DNA of 57,520 nucleotides, taken from assembly GCA_028378565.1 (NCBI GenBank), contig JAONMX010000005.1:1-57520 (forward strand), in the 5' to 3' direction. The stretch comes from Bacteriovoracaceae bacterium (GTDB lineage: Bacteria; Bdellovibrionota; Bacteriovoracia; Bacteriovoracales; Bacteriovoracaceae). Of this stretch, positions 51,573 to 57,520 are shown in pieces. The notes under the pieces are model-generated. The model saw only the letters and a list, made by a program, of their open reading frames with translations. It was not told the DNA's origin and searched no databases. The position numbers and the translations under genes were made by a program. Each line of letters starts with the position of its first letter. Positions within the stretch are counted from its first letter, which is position 1.

Positions 51573-52082
51573 TTAATACACTTTAGGTTTTTTCTTCTTC
51601 TTTTTACTAACTTTCCATCCAACGATCATCCTTGAGTAATTATCAACTACAACTTGTAAATATAACTTCTAACCTTCTTTCGTTCTAACTTCTGTAAGGT
51701 CTATATGCCATATTTCATTTGCACACCATGCTCTAATTCCTTCTTTAAATCCTTTTCTTATATGCTTAAAAGTATTTCTTTTTATTCCATAAAGCTTCCT
51801 ATGTTTATACCAGCTATCTAGAGAGCAAGTAAGAATTTTATTTCTTTTGCAGTAAAACATTAAACTTATAGTAGAGAATTTTTTAAAATTTTGATCTTTT
51901 GCAAATTGAATTAATTTTTCTTGCTCAATTAATGTCAACTGATTCGATCTTGTGATCTTACATCTTTTGCCTTCAAAAAAAGTACATCCTCTGAATTCCG
52001 TTTTCCATCTATAATATTGTGTAGAAGACACACCAACCAATGACAAAATTTCTTTTATTGATATAACCGTTTTATCAATCAC
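51573..52082 (-). pseudogene. IS3/IS481-type transposase relic
   Basis: The N-terminus has a helix-turn-helix (SIKEILSLVGVSSTQYYRWKTEF). The integrase-core start follows, with AWCANEIWHIDLTEVRT (first catalytic Asp). A TAG then interrupts the same frame, and homology continues with LYLQVVVDNYSRMIVGWKVS (second Asp) until a final stop before the catalytic Glu. No terminal repeats were identified. Inactive. Confidence 0.75.
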
Positions 52083-52235
52083 ACCACTTCACAAATATAA
52101 GCAACTACGCCAACAAATTTGCTTCATCGATAAAAGTACAATTTACTTTTTCATCCAACATGATAGCCCTCTTTTAGGATATGAAAGCGAATTATTCCAA
52201 AAAACTGATACACACAAAGCGGACGAGGACTGGCT

Positions 52236-52613
52236 ATGAACAAAAATTTAATCGAAAGATCAGCAATTGCGATACTAATTACAATAACAATGACACTTTC
52301 ATATTACACAATAAATATTAATGAAAACTCTTTTAAAGATGTTGCTAGAATTATTTATGCAGTTGATACAGAAGTTGGAAACCTAAGAGAAAAACCCTCT
52401 ACTGCTTCAAAAGTTATAGTAAAAATGAATTCAGGTGATCATCTAAGACTAATCTCATCTGCCAATAAAACTGGTGGATGGTATAAAGCAAGGCACCTAA
52501 CTAGCCTAATGGAAGGTTACGTCCACAAAAGTATTCTAAGCAAGTATGTCTATCTTGGTTATTATGATGAATTTATCATTGGTAAATCTTTGTTGGAATT
52601 AAGGTGGGATTAG
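52236..52613 (+). CDS. Membrane-anchored bacterial SH3 protein
   Basis: 125 residues. One N-terminal hydrophobic anchor (IAILITITMTLSYYTI) precedes an SH3b domain: GNLREKPSTASKVIVKMNSGDHLRLI, GGWYKARHL, EGYVHKSIL. SH3b domains bind cell-wall peptides or proteins. GAGGA precedes the ATG. It is surrounded by decayed mobile DNA. Confidence 0.7.
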   Translation: MNKNLIERSAIAILITITMTLSYYTININENSFKDVARIIYAVDTEVGNLREKPSTASKVIVKMNSGDHLRLISSANKTGGWYKARHLTSLMEGYVHKSILSKYVYLGYYDEFIIGKSLLELRWD

Positions 52614-52665
52614 ATCTCTTTTACCCAATAACTAAAGCGAAGGCGATGATCTGAGCCTGAGGGAG

Positions 52666-52697
52666 TCGACACTTAGCCGTGACTCCCCCACTCGATT
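52666..52697. repeat. Left inverted repeat of AT-rich cassette
   Basis: On the minus strand it reads AATCGAGTGGGGGAGTCACG and continues GCTAAGTGTC. It matches the repeat at 54909-54940 in inverted orientation at about 24 of 29 positions. It also contains a local hairpin (GGGAGT with ACTCCC). The aminomutase fragment stops exactly here. Confidence 0.65.
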
Positions 52698-52995
52698 ACT
52701 TATAAACTCTCTGAATAATGTTTTCAATATCTTTTTCTTGTAAGGTTCCTTTTGGATTGCCTATTTGTCTAATTCGTGTACAAAATCTACAATGTGCGGC
52801 ACATAAATAACTAACTTTAATTAAGGCTCTATTTTTATATTTGTGTACTAGACCTTTTATCATTTCGTGGCTGTCTTCCATTAATGGGTCATTGTAATCT
52901 TGAGAAATTGTTTCTGACAAGCTGATTACATATTGTGTAGCAATTCCTTTTTTATGAGTTATCTTTTTAAGATAGGGTGTGATTTTTTCTTTCAT
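52696..52995 (-). pseudogene. Lysine 2,3-aminomutase-like fragment
   Basis: 99 residues of a radical-SAM aminomutase N-terminus: YVISLSETISQDYNDPLMED and then YLCAAHCRFCTR with the C-x3-C-x2-C cluster motif. Full proteins are near 400 residues; this one ends at the inverted repeat and lacks the barrel and PLP site. It directly follows the GNAT gene, as ablA-ablB pairs (N-acetyl-beta-lysine synthesis) do. Confidence 0.7.
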
Positions 52996-53616
52996 TTATA
53001 ATTCATTAGATTTTAGAAAATTATAAAATACTAATGTTTTAATTTTCTTATAAAAAGTATTTTTTTTAATGAGGTAAACATCAGAATTAATATTTCCGAC
53101 TATAGGATATGTTTCATCTATGTTTCCTATTTTAAAACCACCAATTGATTTAATATAAGGTATTGCAGCAGTATTTAGAACAGGCTTTTTTACTGTAGTA
53201 GTTAAAATAAAATTTGTTCCGCCATCAAAAATTGATTTAACTAAATTGTAAGATAAGGCGATAGATAACATTCTATGCCCGCTTACAAATGCTAACTGCT
53301 CAAGATATGACACATTACCTTCTTCTAAATCGGTGAAATTTATTGTCCATTTTACTTGTTTTCTCTTTTCCCATAATTCACTATTCTTTACCAATTGATT
53401 GGGCAAAATAATTCCAAAACCAACAATTTCATCTTTAACAACAGCAGTTAAACAATGTCCATTTTCAATATAAAATTTGTAGGTATTAATGTCTGTACCT
53501 AATAAAAAGCCACCTTTTATTGTGTCTTTTTTTTCTTTTGGCAGAGGAAGAGTATTTTTTATACGTACAAAATGTTGAGCATCTTGTATAGTTGATTTTC
53601 TAATCTTTTGTTTCAT
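52996..53616 (-). CDS. GNAT-type acetyltransferase in AT-rich cassette
   Basis: 206 residues. IRKSTIQDAQHFVRIKNTLP, AVVKDEIVGFGIILPN and LEQLAFVSGHRMLSIALSYNLVKSIFDGG follow the GNAT fold. Its start overlaps the desaturase 3' end and its stop abuts the aminomutase fragment. A beta-lysine acetyltransferase role (AblB-like) is suggested only by that neighbour. Confidence 0.6.
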   Translation of the reverse strand: MKQKIRKSTIQDAQHFVRIKNTLPLPKEKKDTIKGGFLLGTDINTYKFYIENGHCLTAVVKDEIVGFGIILPNQLVKNSELWEKRKQVKWTINFTDLEEGNVSYLEQLAFVSGHRMLSIALSYNLVKSIFDGGTNFILTTTVKKPVLNTAAIPYIKSIGGFKIGNIDETYPIVGNINSDVYLIKKNTFYKKIKTLVFYNFLKSNEL

Positions 53617-54538
53617 CTATTATCCTAGGGCCTTTTATTTGTTGAAAAATGGCAGTAAATAAATTCCAAGTATTTTGATTTTTATCCGAAAATTCTTTCG
53701 GTAAATCTGCTCTTTTTATTGGAAGTTCATACCAAGGGATATTAGGTAGTTGATGATGAGTTGCATGCTCATTAAAATTCATCAATATCCAAGAGAAAAA
53801 AGGTATACGTTTTACAGACCTTACATTGTATCGTACTTGCCTGCCGACTGTTGTTTTGTAATGAAATATGTAAACAAATAATGACAATATCCAAGCAAAA
53901 GAAAGCAAAGGATAACCCAGTGTCCATAAATAAATATCTTTTCCAAACAGGTAAAAAATAGAGAAATGAAAACCGACACCCAAACTAAATAATAGTATTG
54001 CTTTTAATTGGTCTTTTAGTGTCCAACCGTTAAATGCAGGCGATATTTTTCTTGCCCATTTTGGTGGAATAAAAAGAAATAGGATTACAGAGATTAGAGA
54101 GTGAAGAAATAAACCGCCAAAAAACACACTTAGATACCAAAGTATGTAAAAGTATATTGTCTTTATACGTGATGGATTTTGGGTTGTAAAAGTATCTAAA
54201 ACAGACGTGTGATTATCTTTTCTGTTAAATCCGTGATGAAACATATGAATTTTACGATAAATATTTATTGGTGTCATCAAAGGAAGAAGGATAATACTGC
54301 CCACAATATCATTTATTGTTTTATTTGACATAAATAATTTTCTGTGAGAACTTTCGTGTCCAACAATATAAAATCGGTAAAACCATAGACCTTGAAAAAG
54401 TAATATCGTGATATAAATTAACCATTTCAAAAAAACATTTTGTATCTGAAGCTTGTGAATATAAACAGACAAAATACTTATGCCAATAAAAACTAAAATA
54501 GTTTCAATTACTAATTTTATATTTTTTGATGTATTCAT
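53600..54538 (-). CDS. Fatty-acid desaturase family membrane enzyme
   Basis: 312 residues from ATG 54538. All three histidine boxes are present: GHESSHRKLF, HMFHHGFNRKDNH and NEHATHHQLP, between four or more membrane helices. This is the acyl-lipid desaturase/carotenoid-hydroxylase di-iron membrane fold. First gene of a three-gene leftward operon. The region is more AT-rich than its surroundings, suggesting import. Confidence 0.8.
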   Translation of the reverse strand: MNTSKNIKLVIETILVFIGISILSVYIHKLQIQNVFLKWLIYITILLFQGLWFYRFYIVGHESSHRKLFMSNKTINDIVGSIILLPLMTPINIYRKIHMFHHGFNRKDNHTSVLDTFTTQNPSRIKTIYFYILWYLSVFFGGLFLHSLISVILFLFIPPKWARKISPAFNGWTLKDQLKAILLFSLGVGFHFSIFYLFGKDIYLWTLGYPLLSFAWILSLFVYIFHYKTTVGRQVRYNVRSVKRIPFFSWILMNFNEHATHHQLPNIPWYELPIKRADLPKEFSDKNQNTWNLFTAIFQQIKGPRIIDETKD

Positions 54539-54627
54539 TTTTTTAATTTCTCTTTTAATTCTACATTTCAATTTGGTATATAGTATTGATGAAATTTTTT
54601 GTTATGAGTAATTACTGCCAACTTGCG

Positions 54628-54649
54628 AATAAAGCATATGTGCTTTATT
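54628..54649. terminator. 9-bp hairpin between desaturase and recombinase relic
   Basis: AATAAAGCA and TGCTTTATT pair perfectly around TATG. On the plus strand a T-rich run follows. Probable bidirectional terminator. Confidence 0.5.
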
Positions 54650-54677
54650 TCTTTTATATGTTTACTAGCTAAGATAG

Positions 54678-54910
54678 TCAATCAAATGGACTTTTCACCT
54701 GTTGCATATGGCCGAGACTCACCTGAGTGTAAATTTCAGTAGTTTTACTTGAATTGTGCCCAAGTAAGGTTTGTATGTATCTTAAATCAGTTCCAGCTTC
54801 AAGCAAATGAGTTGCAAAACTATGTCTTAACATATGTGGCGTAACTTTTTTGCCAATTTTCGCTCTTTTTGCAGCATCGTTTAGAATTTTATTCAGATAA
54901 TTAGCAGCAA
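54678..54910 (-). pseudogene. C-terminal fragment of XerD/IntI-like tyrosine recombinase
   Basis: The frame reads [20 protein letters not shown], then [36 protein letters not shown] and ends in VKSPFD plus TGA. Box II H-x-L-R, the LGH His and the nucleophilic Tyr are intact. Everything N-terminal is lost at the inverted repeat at 54909. The sequence type resembles recombinases of Bacteroidetes-like mobile DNA. Confidence 0.75.
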
Positions 54911-54940
54911 TCGAGTGGGGTAGTCGCGGTTAAGTGGCCA
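54909..54940. repeat. Right inverted repeat of AT-rich cassette
   Basis: AATCGAGTGGGGTAGTCGCG then GTTAAGTGGC on the plus strand, the mirror copy of the repeat at 52666-52697. It marks the point where the recombinase fragment begins. Confidence 0.65.
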
Positions 54941-55110
54941 TTATACTTTTAGATATCCGATAGAATAGCCCTAATTCAGACTTACCTCGCCCAAATATTA
55001 AATATTAAATCATATGCAAAGGTTCTCCGCGTGCTCCCTCGGGCGCTAACGCTTCCTCATCGCTTTACGATAACTTTGCACAAAAACCCTTTGGATTTTT
55101 TTGCAAGTTA

Positions 55111-55488
55111 TTACTCTGCGACACACTTAACTTTTACAACTTCTCCACCAGGAAGAGTTAGCTTTCCTTTCATGTCTGGTGAATTTCTTTTGTAACGAGC
55201 GATTAGCTTAACAACAATTTCCATTGCGTTGTCATCAGTAATAGCTAGTTTAAACTGACGTCCCATATTCCAGTAACCAACAACTTGGTTTCTAGGGAAA
55301 ACTTGTGCAGTCTCAACGTTTCCAACAGTCATAAAGACATCAGATACAAGTGGATTACCAACAACATGTCCAGTTGTTCCAAAAATCTCTACTTTCTCAC
55401 CATTTGCTTTATTACCAACGCAATCAAAGCCACCAGTAGCGTGGGCGTTCATAGTAAAAGCAAGGGCCAATAGTGCCAAATATTTCAT
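55111..55488 (-). CDS. Small secreted protein
   Basis: 125 residues. A signal peptide (MKYLALLALAFTMNAHA) precedes a beta-rich domain with two Cys (FDCVG near the start, VKCVAE at the end) that could form a disulfide. AAGGAGA precedes the ATG. No family was recognised. Similar single-domain secreted proteins are common in this group of bacteria. Confidence 0.6.
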   Translation of the reverse strand: MKYLALLALAFTMNAHATGGFDCVGNKANGEKVEIFGTTGHVVGNPLVSDVFMTVGNVETAQVFPRNQVVGYWNMGRQFKLAITDDNAMEIVVKLIARYKRNSPDMKGKLTLPGGEVVKVKCVAE

Positions 55489-55601
55489 AAGTATCTCCTT
55501 AAAGTTTTAACAAAAGTCTTTTAACAGATTGAAAATTTAAGGGTGAATAAAAGCTAACAGGCTGAAAACTTTACACTACAGTTTTGGGACAATATCTAAC
55601 T

Positions 55602-56162
55602 ATGAGAATTCTCGTATGCCTACTCTTCCCTTTAAGCCTCTGGGCCTCATCAGTATCCGATATTTTGGATGTTGAAGTTTACAAGACAAAGCGCCAAAAA
55701 CCTCAAGTTACAAGCTTCTGTGAACGCCACCCCATTGAATGTGACCGTTCAGGAGAGCAGGTTCTAAAGCTCACACCAGAGCTTCTAAAAACTATTAAAT
55801 CTGTAAATTTAGAGGTTAACCAATCGATTAGTTTTGTTCTAGACCCAGATCAGTATGATCAAGAAGAGTTTTGGAATATACCGAGCTCAGGTATGGGTGA
55901 TTGTGAAGATAATGCTCTTGAAAAACGCCGCCGTTTGGCCTTACTTGGTTTATCGAGAGGCTCAATGAGTATGGCCACGGCTTTTCATAAAACTCAGCTC
56001 TATGCTCACGGACTTCTCATCATCGAAACAGACAAGGGATCTTTAGTTTTAGATCAAGACAATGATGAAGTTCTTCTTTGGCATGAAACGGTCTATGGTT
56101 TTGAATCTCGCGAAAGAGTTGATGGTTCGTGGGAATATTTTGTTCAGGATTGGCTCTTATAA
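55602..56162 (+). CDS. Exported transglutaminase-like cysteine peptidase (BTLCP)
   Basis: 186 residues from ATG 55602. A signal peptide (MRILVCLLFPLSLWAS) precedes the BTLCP core with catalytic Cys in SGMGDCEDNALEKR, His in YAHGLLIIETDKG and Asp in VLDQDND. The family is periplasmic and in some bacteria (LapG) cleaves surface adhesins under c-di-GMP control. No adhesin is visible nearby. Convergent with the lysozyme-like lipoprotein gene. Confidence 0.8.
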   Translation: MRILVCLLFPLSLWASSVSDILDVEVYKTKRQKPQVTSFCERHPIECDRSGEQVLKLTPELLKTIKSVNLEVNQSISFVLDPDQYDQEEFWNIPSSGMGDCEDNALEKRRRLALLGLSRGSMSMATAFHKTQLYAHGLLIIETDKGSLVLDQDNDEVLLWHETVYGFESRERVDGSWEYFVQDWLL

Positions 56163-56167
56163 GAATT

Positions 56168-57340
56168 CTATTTGCAGATTTTCTCTTTATTCTTTGCAAT
56201 TGATTTAAAGACTCCATGACATGAAGGTTTCATGTAAGATTTAAAAAATTTATCATCTGTTCTGTTTGCATTTTTATGTTCTGAGCTTAGAACAAGCGGT
56301 CCATTATGTTTTCTATTAATTCGAGCAACTCCCGCTGCATACTTAATTGCAAATGAAGGACAAGATTTTGTTAATGTTCTAAAACAACCACTCACCTTTT
56401 TATCGCTAAAGTTAATCTTACTTACCAAACTTTTAGTCCCATTACAGGCTCCGCTGGTAAAGAGTTTTTCTAGGTCCCCCACACTCGCTGGAGACCTTGT
56501 TTCTTTAGTCCCTGCGATTTTATCTGTAAGGCATAGCTTTCCTTTTTCCTCACTAGAAGAAGAGTCTAACTTCTCAACAAAAGATTTGAACACTCATCTT
56601 AGGAAGTTTTTTGTTTTCGCTTTTTTCTGACCTAAATTTAGAGAGTTTGCTGAAACCTGAAACAGTCCAGCTTCTTCAGTAACAGCAGATTTATTATTGG
56701 CAGAAGTATCTCTTCCTTCTTTTAGGTTACCATCTGATTCCCTCTGCCCTAGTCCATACATTAGAGCGTAGGTAGTTGCTAAATTATCTATACTCTTTTC
56801 AGGTTTCATCCCTTTATTAAATAAGCTTAAACTCATAGCATCGTAGCTTCCAAGAGAAGGCTCAGATAGCATGCTTCCAATGTTTGAGCTCTCGGGGTTA
56901 CACATATCTTGAATCATAGAGTAAGCAAGAGTTTTCGCGTAGGGTCCCCCCGCACTTGTGGTATTTCCTGAGTTGCCTGTGTAAACAGTTTTACAACTAT
57001 TATCACCATTATAAGCATCAAGAATCATCTGATCGATTTCAGTATTATCTTTTAGTTCTGCCAGCGTATAGGAAGTCAGGGCGATTTGATGACAAATTGT
57101 GGACCCGCTTTTAGCAGTAACCGCTTCATTAACAGCTCCAGAAAGTCCCACCTCAATCGTTCGTCTCGTAAAGTCAGCTTCAAAGGTATCTTCACTTGGT
57201 TTAGATCTTCTTTTAACCTTGTACCCTTTACCTGGGGGACCAATAAATCTGTACTTATTTGAAGGTGCAGAAAAGCCTGCAGGTGTTTCACATGAAGACA
57301 CAAGAAAACCTAATAATATAAAGACGATACAAACTCTCAC
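56168..57340 (-). pseudogene. Lysozyme-like lipoprotein gene split by one in-frame TGA
   Basis: The lipobox is LVSSC near residue 17. The N-terminal part carries YALMYGLGQRESDGNLKEGRDTS and EEAGLFQVSANSLNL, an E-x-x-G-N...LFQ pattern like lytic transglycosylases. A TGA at 56594-56596 follows KNFLR. The same frame continues directly with VFKSFVEKLDSSSSEEKG and the domain's second half (KSCPSFAIKYAAGVARINRKHNGP). The GTG after the TGA has no ribosome-binding site, so these are two halves of one protein. The GTG start at 57340 is weakly supported. Confidence 0.7.
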
Positions 57341-57520
57341 TTGTCTATTATCGGCTTATATAAGGCTTCTACTAAGCTCAAACTAATTTCTCATTAATTT
57401 CAAGTACTTGAAGCTAGTCCGATCTTTTATTATAGGCCTGCATTGTAGGCACTTTTCAAGATCTAATGCTTGCTTACATTGCTGCGTAAAGACGGGAAAA
57501 GCTAATTTCTCCATGCTATT

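Noticed and set aside
51350-55100. Integron attC sites around the cassette region
   Set aside because: GC-rich hairpin sequences at about 51360-51480, 52661-52690 and 54990-55080 are suggestive, but I could not find matching core boxes at both ends of any of them.
38129-57340. Genetic code with TGA as a sense codon
   Set aside because: TGA ends many intact genes (for example at 324, 19501, 24170 and 26331) and Trp is encoded by TGG throughout, so the two internal TGA codons are local events.

Overview
The window is a low-GC chromosomal segment of a Gram-negative bacterium. Signal peptides, lipoboxes, an outer-membrane beta-barrel, AapJQM-type uptake genes, PilZ and HPt-REC proteins and a very long RHS protein are all present. 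The overall style recalls the Bdellovibrio-and-like predators (Bacteriovoracia). That placement is inference, because no rRNA or other marker gene is present.

Layout. (1) 1-4680: a rightward run of small redox/metal-island genes (ATC-hydrolase-like, DUF411, haem-binding CxxCH protein, SHOCT, DsrE), ending in a decayed MerR regulator that keeps its 20-bp-spacer promoter. (2) 4727-9755, leftward: a DUF6602 protein with an AAA+ remnant, an orphan RHS tip with a phospholipase-A2-like toxin plus a barrel protein, then an antitoxin-Doc-nuclease operon. (3) 10228-19501: an integrated element with a VRR-NUC protein, FtsK-type ATPase, replication-relaxation protein, Mom-like GNAT, excisionase and integrase, a HEPN-type protein, and a second recombinase that lacks catalytic residues. 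(4) 19532-20851, leftward: a second, 5'-truncated RHS tip and a lipoprotein. (5) 21111-28400: a second, smaller element with a repressor, a nuclease-like plus membrane-protein pair, a serine recombinase, a multi-hairpin noncoding region, an excisionase-integrase pair paralogous to the first, a winged-helix protein and an iteron-like array. (6) 28409-35843, leftward: PilZ gene, 2121-residue teneurin-like RHS protein with NHL repeats, and a small exported protein.

(7) 35945-44815: an HPt-REC regulator, GNAT, a 41-aa peptide gene with a strong Shine-Dalgarno site, an 85-aa protein, an ABC exporter interrupted by one in-frame TGA, its DUF1854 partner, YihY/BrkB, umuDC, and a broken SRAP gene colliding with a broken aapM. 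(8) 44817-51349: aapQ, an RND/MMPL transporter, a cytochrome-c-like protein, aapJ and a HEAT-repeat protein. (9) 51350-54940: decayed foreign DNA. It holds a transposase relic, an SH3 protein, and an AT-rich cassette (desaturase, GNAT, lysine-aminomutase fragment, recombinase fragment) bounded by 29-bp imperfect inverted repeats. (10) 55111-57340: exported proteins, including a papain-like BTLCP peptidase and a lysozyme-like lipoprotein split by an in-frame TGA.

Two themes stand out. All three RHS tips are followed within about 8-21 bases by a gene for an exported protein, which suggests toxin-immunity pairs acting in the envelope; two mobile elements now lie between them. Both elements place a hairpin over the ribosome-binding site of the gene run that leads into excisionase and integrase, and both carry a compact multi-hairpin noncoding tract just upstream.
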